NCBI RefSeq assembly: GCF_016632335.1
Contig: NZ_JAEPBG010000005.1
Span: 124,001-188,000 of the forward strand
DNA: 64,000 nt
Origin: Noviherbaspirillum pedocola
GTDB lineage: Bacteria > Pseudomonadota > Gammaproteobacteria > Burkholderiales > Burkholderiaceae_D
Direction of reading: 5' to 3'
In this document: in pieces, positions 38,670 to 46,623 of the stretch
Layout: every line of letters starts with the position of its first letter
Numbering within the stretch: position 1 is the first letter of the stretch
Made by a program: the position numbers and the translations under genes
The notes under the pieces: model-generated
The model's database searches: none
The model's input: the letters and a program-made list of their open reading frames with translations, nothing else
What the model was told of the DNA's origin: nothing

Positions 38670-39166
38670 ATCCGGCCGACAAGCGCATGCGCGAGGCGGC
38701 GCTTTCCCTCCATGCCTTGCACTGGCGCGATCGCGAATGGTTGCTGCGTCGCCTGTTACCAGGCATGCGCACCGCAATTCGTTCCTTACTCAAGGAATTG
38801 CGGGCCCTGGGTATCGCGCCCGAGGTCGGCTTAGGCGACGTCCCCTGCCCTGACGTGCCAGATACGCTCGAAGGCGCTACGGTACACACCGAGGATGCCG
38901 CGATCATCGACGCCGCTTCACCCGCCGATATCCTCAGGCTATTCACGAGTGATGCGCAGGGACGTCTGACGGCGGTCCTGATGCAGGCCCGAGCCTGGCG
39001 CTGGCGCCAGGCAGTCTGGGATGCATTGACGCCGCTGCAGAAGAAACACCTCACCGAAGCCATTGCGCAGCCTGCGCATGATCTGCCGCAAGCATGGCGG
39101 GGGGCTCTGCTGCATGCGTACGCAGCGCATCTGCGTGCACCACATACCGTAAGGCCGACTCCATGA
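38666..39166 (+). CDS. Unknown 166-residue protein in the fliG (sctK) position
   Basis: The gene overlaps both fliF and fliH by 4 bp and occupies the place where fliG sits in flagellar operons, and sctK in injectisome operons. The protein is half the length of FliG (about 330) and I see no FliG motor domain or its EXXR-type charged helix. It is helical, with a basic N-terminal segment (REWLLRRLLPGMRTAIRSLL) and a Trp-rich C-terminal half (WRWRQAVWDALTPLQKKHL). It could be a heavily reduced FliG-like adaptor linking FliF to the SpoA proteins, or a SctK analogue. Identity is unresolved. Confidence 0.65.
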   Translation: MNPADKRMREAALSLHALHWRDREWLLRRLLPGMRTAIRSLLKELRALGIAPEVGLGDVPCPDVPDTLEGATVHTEDAAIIDAASPADILRLFTSDAQGRLTAVLMQARAWRWRQAVWDALTPLQKKHLTEAIAQPAHDLPQAWRGALLHAYAAHLRAPHTVRPTP

Positions 39167-40044
39167 GCGCCGTGATCAAGGCGGCCAGGGTTGCGGCGAC
39201 CGGGATACCGCTGCGTGGACATCAGCGTCCCCAGGATCATGCGAAGCTGGCACGGAGCGGCGTCAGATCACCCGCGGCGAACACGATATCGGCCTGTGCC
39301 GAGGAAAGCTCCACGACCATGGCGCCGGCCGCGCCCTCCTCCATGCCGAGATCAAGTTCATCGACAACGGCGCACATCGGGCCGGCCAAGGCGACATCCG
39401 AGGAAACCGCGACCCAACAGGTCGGAGAATCGCCGAATCGGTTCGACGATAGACATGGCAGGCGAATCAACGATGGGCTTGCGCCCACGGTCCCGGCCAG
39501 CTATGCCGAAGGCTATTCTGATGGACACGCAGAAGGCGCGCGCGACGCTTACGGCAAAGGCCATGAGGAAGGACTGGCCGCCGGCCTGGAACAGGGACGC
39601 CGCGAAGCCGTCGATGCCGCCGATGCCCGCGAACGCCAGGCTGGATTGCTTGCCGATGCGATCGCCACGGCCAGCGCCAAATGGGAACGCGAACTCGAAG
39701 CCGGAGCGATCGAGATCGCCTTTGCCGCGGTACTGCGCATTCTTGGCCAAGCCGCGGGAAGCCGCGACGCCATCGTCGCAATTGTGCGCAAGGTCATGGA
39801 AGGAATGACCGAGCGGCGCGCCTTGTCCATCCACTTGTCGCCGTCCGATCATGCCGTGTTGAGCGCCGATACCACGGCACCGATCATGAGCGGCGTTGCG
39901 CTGGTGCCCGACGACCGAGTCGAGATCGGCGGCTGCATTATCGAAACCGATGCCGGCAGCCTCGACGCCAGGCTGGAAACCCAGCTTGCCGGCCTGCGCG
40001 ATCTGCTGCTGTCGCTGCATCGCGCCAGCGGGGAGCAGGAATGA
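39163..40044 (+). CDS. fliH: Flagellar ATPase regulator FliH
   Basis: About 293 residues. The N-terminal 110 residues are disordered and Ser/Ala/Thr-rich. The central part has the GxxxG-like repeat series typical of FliH (EGYSDGHAEGARDAYGKGHEEGLAAGLEQG), and the C-terminal domain (IEIAFAAVLRILG, IVRKVMEGM, DDRVEIGGCIIETDAGSLDARLETQL) matches FliH/SctL. FliH forms the dimeric stator of FliI. Start ATG 39163 overlaps the previous gene by ATGA. Confidence 0.87.
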   Translation: MSAVIKAARVAATGIPLRGHQRPQDHAKLARSGVRSPAANTISACAEESSTTMAPAAPSSMPRSSSSTTAHIGPAKATSEETATQQVGESPNRFDDRHGRRINDGLAPTVPASYAEGYSDGHAEGARDAYGKGHEEGLAAGLEQGRREAVDAADARERQAGLLADAIATASAKWERELEAGAIEIAFAAVLRILGQAAGSRDAIVAIVRKVMEGMTERRALSIHLSPSDHAVLSADTTAPIMSGVALVPDDRVEIGGCIIETDAGSLDARLETQLAGLRDLLLSLHRASGEQE

Positions 40045-41360
40045 ACATGCAGCGCTATGCGCAAGCGGTATCCGGCTGCGAACTGGTGCGTCGCATCGGG
40101 CGTGTGACGCGCTTTTACGGCCTGGTGCTGGAAGCTTCCGGTCCGGATGCGTTTCTTGGCGAAGTCTGCGAAGTGCATTCGCGCTCGCATGCGGCGCCGG
40201 TGTTGGCCGAGGTGGTCGGCCTGCGTGATGGCACGGTGCTGCTGATGCCTTATGGCGAGCTGCGCGGCATCGGCCTCGGTAGCGAAGTCATTGCGCGCGG
40301 ACAAAGCTTGCGCGTGCCGGCCGGCGAGGCACTGCTAGGACGCGTCATCGACGCCTTTTGCAAGCCGCTCGATGGCCGACCCGCGCCGCGTACGAGCGCC
40401 ATGATCAATCTGCACCGCGATGCCATCAATCCGCTCAATCGGCCGCCGATACGCCAGGTACTGGAATCCGGCGTGCGCGCCATCGATACGCTGCTCACCA
40501 TCGGCAAGGGTCAGCGCATCGGGATCTTCTCCGGAAGCGGCGTAGGCAAGAGCACGCTGCTGGGCATGCTGGCCCGCAATGTGCGCTCGGATGTGAATGT
40601 CATTGCATTGGTCGGCGAGCGCGGACGCGAGGTGCGCGAATTTATCGAGCAATCGCTCGGGCCGGCCGGGCTGAAACGCTCGGTGCTGGTGGTGTCGACA
40701 TCGGAGCAAGCGGCGCTAATGCGTTGCAATGCCGCTTTTGCCGCAACCGCGCTGGCCGAACACTTCCGCGCGCAGGGCGCCGACGTGGCCCTGATCATGG
40801 ACTCGGTATCACGCTTTGCGATGGCCCAGCGTGAAATCGGCCTGGCCATCGGTGAGCCGCCGACCGCGCGCGGCTACACGCCTTCGGTGTTCGCCAGCCT
40901 GCCGCGCTTGCTCGAGCGTTGCGGCACTACCGATGCGGGCTCGATTACCGCGTTTTATACGGTACTGGCCGAGGGTGACGATTTCACTGGCGATCCGATC
41001 GTCGATGCAGCGCGCTCGGTGCTGGATGGCCACATCGTGCTCTCGCGTGAACTTGCAGATCAACGCCATTTCCCGGCAATCGACATTCTGAAGAGCATCA
41101 GCCGACTGATGCCTCTCCTGAGCACGCCCGGGGAGCAGGAACTGGCGCAGCGAGCAATCCGCACGCTGAATCAACTGACCAGAAGCCGCGACCTCATTGA
41201 GATAGGCGCTTACAAGAGCGGCGCCAACGCCGAGCTCGACCGCGCATTGCAACTTGCTCCACGGCTGGAGCGCTTCCTGTGTCAAGGCATGACGGAATCG
41301 GTAGCGCGCAGCGATGCACTGCGCGAACTGTCGACCATTTTCGCGGAATCCAAATCATGA
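40041..41360 (+). CDS. fliI: Flagellum-specific ATPase FliI
   Basis: The 439-residue protein is a clear FliI/SctN ATPase: Walker A GSGVGKST (Lys170), GERGREVREFIE, Walker B region VALIMDSVSRFAMAQREIGLA and the C-terminal helical domain. It energises unfolding and delivery of export substrates with FliH and FliJ. ATG 40041 overlaps the fliH stop, and the end overlaps fliJ by 4 bp. Length and motifs are normal. Confidence 0.95.
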   Translation: MNMQRYAQAVSGCELVRRIGRVTRFYGLVLEASGPDAFLGEVCEVHSRSHAAPVLAEVVGLRDGTVLLMPYGELRGIGLGSEVIARGQSLRVPAGEALLGRVIDAFCKPLDGRPAPRTSAMINLHRDAINPLNRPPIRQVLESGVRAIDTLLTIGKGQRIGIFSGSGVGKSTLLGMLARNVRSDVNVIALVGERGREVREFIEQSLGPAGLKRSVLVVSTSEQAALMRCNAAFAATALAEHFRAQGADVALIMDSVSRFAMAQREIGLAIGEPPTARGYTPSVFASLPRLLERCGTTDAGSITAFYTVLAEGDDFTGDPIVDAARSVLDGHIVLSRELADQRHFPAIDILKSISRLMPLLSTPGEQELAQRAIRTLNQLTRSRDLIEIGAYKSGANAELDRALQLAPRLERFLCQGMTESVARSDALRELSTIFAESKS

Positions 41361-41827
41361 GCTTCCATTACCGCTATCCACTGCAGAGTCTCAAGACCTT
41401 GCGCAGCCGAGAGCTGGAAACGGCGCAGGCTGCGCTGCAGCTGGCCCTTGCCGAAGTCGATGTCACGCAACGACAGCTCGCAAGCGCAGAGGAGACGATG
41501 CGCGAGGTCGAGGCGCTTCTCCGCGAGTTGCAGCGCGACGGCATCCTGGACCTCGACCGGCATCGCCGAACGCGCGATTTCCTGTACCGAACCGGGGCAC
41601 AGGCGCAAACGCTGCGTGAAGAACTGAATGCGCTGATTGACAAGCGTATCGGCTGCAGCGAAGCCGTCCAGTGCAGCAAGACCGCCTTGCGCAGCCTGGA
41701 AAAACACGAGACGAGATTGAGTGCGCGCGCGTTCATCGAATACACCCGCTGCGACCAACGCGCATCGGATGATGGCTGGTTGACGGTCGCCATGCGCAGA
41801 AAGCGTGAAACGGAAGGCCGGGCATGA
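41357..41827 (+). CDS. fliJ: Flagellar export protein FliJ
   Basis: The 156-residue protein starts FHYRYPLQSLKTLRSRELETAQ and is almost entirely a two-helix coiled coil, as FliJ/SctO stalk proteins are. Its place between fliI and a fliK-like gene is canonical, with 4-bp overlaps on both sides. FliJ sits in the FliI hexamer pore and contacts FlhA. Sequence conservation in this family is low, so the call rests on context, size and coiled-coil pattern. Confidence 0.8.
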   Translation: MSFHYRYPLQSLKTLRSRELETAQAALQLALAEVDVTQRQLASAEETMREVEALLRELQRDGILDLDRHRRTRDFLYRTGAQAQTLREELNALIDKRIGCSEAVQCSKTALRSLEKHETRLSARAFIEYTRCDQRASDDGWLTVAMRRKRETEGRA

Positions 41828-42474
41828 AGACCCTTGCCTATGCGCCGCAGCCTGTCGTCGCCACCGTCGCGCCCGGACCCACCACTGTCGCTGGCGACGC
41901 CTTTCGGCGCCTGCTCGATCGTGAGCAAATGGCCGCACTCAATCGCTTTCGTGCAGTGCCGGTCGATACACGCATGGCGTCAGCGAAGGCCAGCAATGCG
42001 GAAAGTGACAAGCGCGCCAACTATCCAGCGGATGCGGCGCCGGAAGCGGGGAAATCAGTCGCTTATGCGACAAGCGATATCACGAGCATGCAACGCAACC
42101 GATCCCGGTACAGCCCGAGCATGCCGCCTGCCGCTGCCTTGTCGTTGCGATCGACGACTACGCTTCCCAATGGCGCGGCAACGCCAGCCACGCCGCAGCT
42201 TGACGCGGCACGCACCGCGCCGGCCACCAACGCTGCTATTGAGATTGCTGAAACCGTGTTGCGCCCAAATGTCGTCGATACCGGCTTTCCCTGGCCATTG
42301 CGCAAACTGCATTGCCAACTCGAGGAAGACGGTGTCCACGTCTGGCTGCGCGATCTCACGCAACAACCCGACGACACCGCGCTCGAAGCCAGCATCGTGA
42401 CACTACGGCGGACGCTGGAAAGCGCCGGCTACCGGCTCGCCGGCTTCACGCTGAATGGCGTCAGGCTGATATGA
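41824..42474 (+). CDS. FliK/SctP-like length-control protein (second of two)
   Basis: The 216-residue protein has a disordered, Ala/Thr/Pro-rich first 130 residues and a compact C-terminal domain: WPLRKLHCQLEEDGVHVWLRD, then LRRTLESAGYRLAGFTLNGVRL at the very end. This ending resembles injectisome SctP (HpaP/YscP) and the last part of FliK. Position after fliJ also fits sctO-sctP or fliJ-fliK. A larger FliK-like gene is already present after flhA, so the system encodes two candidates for measuring length or switching substrates. Confidence 0.65.
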   Translation: MKTLAYAPQPVVATVAPGPTTVAGDAFRRLLDREQMAALNRFRAVPVDTRMASAKASNAESDKRANYPADAAPEAGKSVAYATSDITSMQRNRSRYSPSMPPAAALSLRSTTTLPNGAATPATPQLDAARTAPATNAAIEIAETVLRPNVVDTGFPWPLRKLHCQLEEDGVHVWLRDLTQQPDDTALEASIVTLRRTLESAGYRLAGFTLNGVRLI

Positions 42475-42546
42475 GCCGCGCTGAGCCGCGTCGAGTTGAT
42501 CCAACCAAGGGATTCACCGAAACATGCAAGCACGCACGGAGGCAAT

Positions 42547-42966
42547 ATGGCAGTCGAAGCAATAGGAGGTTTGTCGGTTTCCAAGAACCAGCCGACCCAG
42601 GTCAACAGTCTTGGTCTGGATGACTTTCTGAAAATTCTGCTCACCCAGCTGACCTATCAGGATCCGCTCAAGCCGCTGGACAACCAGGAGTTCATTGCCC
42701 AGCTGGCGCAGTTCACATCACTGCAACAAACCACCGAGTTGAACCGCAACACGCAGCAGGGAGTGAGCATTCTCGCCGCGAACCAGGCGGTGAGCCTGAT
42801 AGGCAGGACCGTGCAGGTGCAGAGTCAGAACAACGACGGTAGCAGCCTCATCGGTCAGGTCACCACACTGCGTTTCAACAACGGCCAGCCGCTGGTGACG
42901 GTGCGTGGCAGCGATGGCTCCTATGCCACCGACCTGCCGCTCTCGCAAATCGTGCTGGTTCAATAA
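42547..42966 (+). CDS. flgD: Flagellar hook assembly cap FlgD (short)
   Basis: The 139-residue protein has the FlgD N-terminal signature (LDDFLKILLTQLTYQDPLKPLDNQEFIAQ as the central part; motif LLTQLTYQDPLKP) and FTSLQQTTELN. It ends soon after the first beta segment (NNGQPLVTVRGSDGSYATDL), lacking the FlgD Tudor/Fn3-like C-terminal domain of the 220-residue proteins; short FlgDs are known. GGAGG precedes the ATG at 42547. flgE follows after 12 bp. Confidence 0.88.
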   Translation: MAVEAIGGLSVSKNQPTQVNSLGLDDFLKILLTQLTYQDPLKPLDNQEFIAQLAQFTSLQQTTELNRNTQQGVSILAANQAVSLIGRTVQVQSQNNDGSSLIGQVTTLRFNNGQPLVTVRGSDGSYATDLPLSQIVLVQ

Positions 42967-42978
42967 GCGGAGGCAGGA

Positions 42979-44184
42979 ATGCTTGATGCAATCTTCATCG
43001 CCAATACCGGTCTGCAGGCTTACAGCAAGGGGCTGACGAACATCAGCTCCAATGTCAGCAATCTGAACACGGCCGGCTACAAGCGCTCGGCCCTGCAATT
43101 CCAGGACCTGCTCTATAACGAAGGCGCGCTTGCCGGCCGAACCGGCAATGGCGTACAGGCTGGCAAGCCGACTACGATCCGTGCTCAGGGCGAACTGCGG
43201 CAGAGCGGCAATCCGACCGACGCCGCCATCGATGGCGCCGGCTATTTCATGCTGCGCAGCGACGGCAAGACCCTGTATACGCGCGATGGCCAATTCGAAT
43301 TCGATGCCAAGGGCAAGCTGGTCGCGAAACAGTCGAAAACGCCGGTCATGGTGCTCGATGCGACTGGCACACTCGGCGAGCTCGACATCAGTTCCCTGCG
43401 CGCCATCGCGGGCACGCCGACGGCGACGATCAAGCTGGATGGCATTCTCTCCACCGGCGACAGCGACAAAAGTCACTCGGTCACCGATGTCAGCGTGGTG
43501 AGCAACGCCGGTGTCGTGTCGACGCTATCGATCGTATTCACCGACCAGACCGCGCCTTCGACCAGCGGTGCCGACCATACCTGGGGCTTCGAGATCCGGG
43601 ATGCCAAGAGCGCCACGGTTGCGAAAGGCACGCTGGCATTCGGCGTCGATGGCTCTCCGGAAGCGGGCTATGACAAGTTCCGCTTCACCTGGAATCCGAC
43701 CGGAGCCAGCCCGCAGGACATCATGCTCGATTTCGGCGACCCAGGCTCGTTCGCTGGTCTCACCAGCTTCAGCGCCGGCGCCACGTCGACTGCGAAACTG
43801 CAATCGGCGGACGGCAAAGCCAGCGGCACGTTCACCGCGAGCAGCTACGACACCGACGGCTCGGTGATGCTGGCCTACAGCAATGGCGAGAAGCGCAATG
43901 TCGGCCGCCTGGCGCTGTCCTGGTTCCAGGATGAATCCGGTCTCGTGGCACAGGGCGGCGGATTGTGGCGCGCGCCGGCAGATGCCGCCGCCGTCGCTGG
44001 CGCCGCGCAAAGCGCTGTCTTCGGCAAGATCGCCGGCGGCGAAATCGAAGCCTCGAATGTGGACCTGACCCAGCAATTTTCCGAATTGATCGTGGTGCAG
44101 CGCGCCTACCAGGCCTGCTCGCAGGTGCAGAGCACCGCCAACGAAATGGCGCAGCAATTGATGGACACGCGGAGGCGAGGTTGA
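42979..44184 (+). CDS. flgE: Flagellar hook protein FlgE
   Basis: The 401-residue protein has the hook/rod N-terminus (IFIANTGLQAYSKGLTNISS, NLNTAGYKRSALQFQDL), a long variable D1/D2 region (about 95-330) and the C-terminal motif GGEIEASNVDLTQQFSELIVVQRAYQACSQ. Length is normal for a hook protein. Its presence shows that the structure is expected to extend beyond the outer membrane. Neither hook-filament junction genes nor filament genes follow. It overlaps the SpoA gene through TTGA. Confidence 0.9.
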   Translation: MLDAIFIANTGLQAYSKGLTNISSNVSNLNTAGYKRSALQFQDLLYNEGALAGRTGNGVQAGKPTTIRAQGELRQSGNPTDAAIDGAGYFMLRSDGKTLYTRDGQFEFDAKGKLVAKQSKTPVMVLDATGTLGELDISSLRAIAGTPTATIKLDGILSTGDSDKSHSVTDVSVVSNAGVVSTLSIVFTDQTAPSTSGADHTWGFEIRDAKSATVAKGTLAFGVDGSPEAGYDKFRFTWNPTGASPQDIMLDFGDPGSFAGLTSFSAGATSTAKLQSADGKASGTFTASSYDTDGSVMLAYSNGEKRNVGRLALSWFQDESGLVAQGGGLWRAPADAAAVAGAAQSAVFGKIAGGEIEASNVDLTQQFSELIVVQRAYQACSQVQSTANEMAQQLMDTRRRG

Positions 44185-44969
44185 GAGCGCTGCCATGGAA
44201 GCTGTATGCATCCCACGAGCTGGATGCGATCGCAGCCAGCCTTGCGCCGCGGGTCCAGGCGTGGGGGGCGGCATGGCTGCCCGGGGTAGACATCCGACTC
44301 GCCGTCGACGACAGCCTTGTGCGGGAAAGCCCTCCGGTGCCGCCATCGCTGCTTGCAATGCTTGATGAAGAGAGTGAATCCGCAACCCTCGCGTTTCACG
44401 CCAGAGCCATACCCGCGCCCGTGCTGAACGCCGCTGCGTCGGCACTCGGCGCGCCAACCAGCGCATCGGCTGCGCTGCATGCCGAATTACGCAACACCAT
44501 GGCCAGCCTGGCCTTGCGTGATCTGCTTGCACGGCTGATGGGCCTGCCGCCCGGGTCCGAGCGCAAGCCGGCATTGTTCCGCGAAACTGCCCTTGCTGGG
44601 CCAGTCCGGGCGCGCGGCGCTGCTTCACTATGGCTGACGCTGTGGCTGGGACAGGAACCGTGGCTGATCTGGATGGCGCAACCGCCGAACGCGAAGAGTG
44701 TCACCGAGCGCAGCGAGGTGCGACCCGAGCCGCTGGCGCCCCGTCTTGAAGCGCTGCAGTCACGTCGGATCCGGCTGCGCGTGGTGGCTGGTGAAGCCAG
44801 CCTGCCGCTGTCCGAACTGATGCGCCTTGGCCATGGCGATGTCGTGCTGCTCGATCATCGTATCGATGCCGCGATGCGCTTGGAAAACGCTGCTGGGACC
44901 GCGCTAGCAGGTGGCTATCTCGGCCTGAGCGGAGACAAGCCGGTGCTGCAGCTCGACGCCGCTTCCTGA
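44181..44969 (+). CDS. Short FliM-like/SctQ-like SpoA protein
   Basis: About 262 residues, starting at a TTG with GGAGGCGAGG upstream that overlaps the flgE stop. The C-terminal 75 residues form a SpoA domain (RRIRLRVVAGEASLPLSELMRLGHGDVVLLD). The protein is shorter than FliM (about 330) and has neither the N-terminal CheY-binding helix (LSQxEIDALL) nor an evident GGxG middle-domain signature. In size and layout it resembles SctQ of injectisomes. It is followed by fliN, so together they could form a C-ring or sorting platform. Confidence is high for SpoA and lower for FliM function. Confidence 0.7.
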   Translation: MRALPWKLYASHELDAIAASLAPRVQAWGAAWLPGVDIRLAVDDSLVRESPPVPPSLLAMLDEESESATLAFHARAIPAPVLNAAASALGAPTSASAALHAELRNTMASLALRDLLARLMGLPPGSERKPALFRETALAGPVRARGAASLWLTLWLGQEPWLIWMAQPPNAKSVTERSEVRPEPLAPRLEALQSRRIRLRVVAGEASLPLSELMRLGHGDVVLLDHRIDAAMRLENAAGTALAGGYLGLSGDKPVLQLDAAS

Positions 44970-44995
44970 ATTTTCAACATTGGAATTGGAAAACC

Positions 44996-45364
44996 ATGAC
45001 TCCTATCGCTTCCCATCCTGCCCAGGACGCCGATATTCCCGCATCGGGGCAAACCGCCCATGCCGCGCCCATCGAATTGCAACCGGTAACGGAATTGCCC
45101 ACGAGCGATGGAGCCCTGCTGGCCAAGCGCCTCGACCTGATTGGCGACCTGAAAGTCAGGTTGCGCGCCATCGTTGGCGAGGGCGAGGTCTCGGTCGCGG
45201 AATTGTTCAGGCTCAAGGACGGCTCGATCGTGCCTCTCGAAGCCGATACATCGCCAGTCATCGAACTGCAACTTGACGAGCGCGTTGTCGCGCGTGGTGA
45301 GCTTGTTGTGGTCGAGGACAAGTTGGGCGTACGCATTACGGAAGTCGGCAGTGTGGGAGCCTGA
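44996..45364 (+). CDS. fliN: Flagellar C-ring protein FliN
   Basis: The 122-residue protein has a variable N-terminus and a C-terminal SpoA domain (LIGDLKVRLRAIVGEGEVSVAEL, LKDGSIVPLEADTSPVIEL, VVVEDKLGVRITEVG), the size and layout of FliN. FliN dimers with FliM form the lower C-ring. It is spaced 26 bp after the FliM-like gene and 1 bp before fliO. Confidence 0.86.
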   Translation: MTPIASHPAQDADIPASGQTAHAAPIELQPVTELPTSDGALLAKRLDLIGDLKVRLRAIVGEGEVSVAELFRLKDGSIVPLEADTSPVIELQLDERVVARGELVVVEDKLGVRITEVGSVGA

Positions 45365-45365
45365 A

Positions 45366-45797
45366 ATGCCGGGACAATCCGTTGCGCGCGTTTGCCGGCA
45401 GCGCTGGCCAGCGCGTGTTGGTGGCGCACTGGTGGCGAACACAACGATGCTGACCAAGGTACTGGCAGCCGACGAGGCGGCGGCCATTCCGTTTCGCGCT
45501 CCGGATACAGGCCTGGGACAGCAGGCCGGGCTTGCGATTGGCGTCACCCTGTTGCTGCTGGCGCTGGCCTCGGCGGCACTTCTTGTGCTCAGACGGCGCT
45601 TCGCGTTGACAAATTCGTCTGGCGATGGCGCGGCGCTGCGCAGCATTGCCAGTCTGCGCCTGCCGCCCCAGACGCGCATACATGTGATCGCCTATCGCGA
45701 CCGGGAATGGTTGCTGATTCAGGCAGGTGCCAACCTGCAATGCCTGCCCGCCACTGCGCCCCCGATGGAACACCCGCCGTCATGGGATGCCGAATGA
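45366..45797 (+). CDS. fliO: FliO-like single-pass export accessory protein
   Basis: The 143-residue protein has one membrane helix (LAIGVTLLLLALASAALLVL, about residues 55-75) followed by a small cytoplasmic domain (RSIASLRLPPQTRIHVIAYRDREWLLIQAG), as FliO proteins have. FliO helps assemble FliP rings. The call depends on this topology and on the position between fliN and fliP; primary sequence conservation is low. Its end overlaps fliP by 4 bp. Confidence 0.75.
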   Translation: MPGQSVARVCRQRWPARVGGALVANTTMLTKVLAADEAAAIPFRAPDTGLGQQAGLAIGVTLLLLALASAALLVLRRRFALTNSSGDGAALRSIASLRLPPQTRIHVIAYRDREWLLIQAGANLQCLPATAPPMEHPPSWDAE

Positions 45798-46615
45798 GCG
45801 CAACAACTCGCCAAAGCCGGAACCGCGCGAAGACGCCGCACTTGCGATGGTTTGCCGTCACGTTAGCGCTGCTCATCGGCTCTTGCTGCGCCATGCCCGT
45901 CATGGCAGCGACAGCGAAGACGACGGCAATCGCGGCGCCCGCGGCCAGCGTGCTGGAACTGCGCATACCCGCATCGCCCACCGGAGGCGATCTGGCGCTG
46001 CCGATCCGCATGCTGTTGCTGCTGACCCTGCTCAGCCTGGCGCCGGCGATCCTCATCACGATGACAGCCTTCACCCGTATCGTCGTGGTGCTATCCATGC
46101 TCAGGCATGCAATCGGCATGCAGGAGACGCCGCCGAACCAGGTGCTGGTGAGCCTGGCGCTGTTCCTGTCCATCTTTGCGATGATGCCGGTGCTTGCCCA
46201 CATCAATGACAAGGCTTTGCAGCCCTATACCAAGGGTCAGCTACGGCTGGAGCAGGCGGTGGATATCGCATCTGGCGAGATGCGCGAATTCATGGTGCGG
46301 CAGACGCGTGAGGCCGATCTGGCGCTGATGGTCGAACTCGCGCATGCGCAGCCACCGCAGCGCATCGAGGACATCAGCCTGGCGCAGCTGGTGCCCGCCT
46401 TCATGCTCGGCGAGCTGCGCAGCGCGTTCCAGATCGGCTTCATGATTTTCCTGCCCTTCGTGATGATTGACCTGGTGGTCTCGAGCGTGCTGATGTCGCT
46501 CGGCATGATGATGGTGCCACCGGTGATGATCTCGCTGCCGCTGAAGCTGTTGACCTTCGTGCTGATCGACGGCTGGAATCTGGTCGCACGCTCGCTGTTG
46601 GGAAGTTTCCATTAA
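45794..46615 (+). CDS. fliP: Flagellar export gate protein FliP
   Basis: The 273-residue protein has a cleavable signal peptide (LALLIGSCCAMPVMAATA), then FliP motifs: ILITMTAFTRIVVVLSMLRHA, ETPPNQVLVSLALFLS, FMVRQTREADLALM, FMIFLPFVMIDLVVSSVLMSLGMMM. It is the main subunit of the FliPQR gate. ATG 45794 overlaps the fliO stop. Its partners fliQ and fliR are at the opposite end of this run. Confidence 0.94.
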   Translation: MSATTRQSRNRAKTPHLRWFAVTLALLIGSCCAMPVMAATAKTTAIAAPAASVLELRIPASPTGGDLALPIRMLLLLTLLSLAPAILITMTAFTRIVVVLSMLRHAIGMQETPPNQVLVSLALFLSIFAMMPVLAHINDKALQPYTKGQLRLEQAVDIASGEMREFMVRQTREADLALMVELAHAQPPQRIEDISLAQLVPAFMLGELRSAFQIGFMIFLPFVMIDLVVSSVLMSLGMMMVPPVMISLPLKLLTFVLIDGWNLVARSLLGSFH

Positions 46616-46623
46616 ATGCCGCA

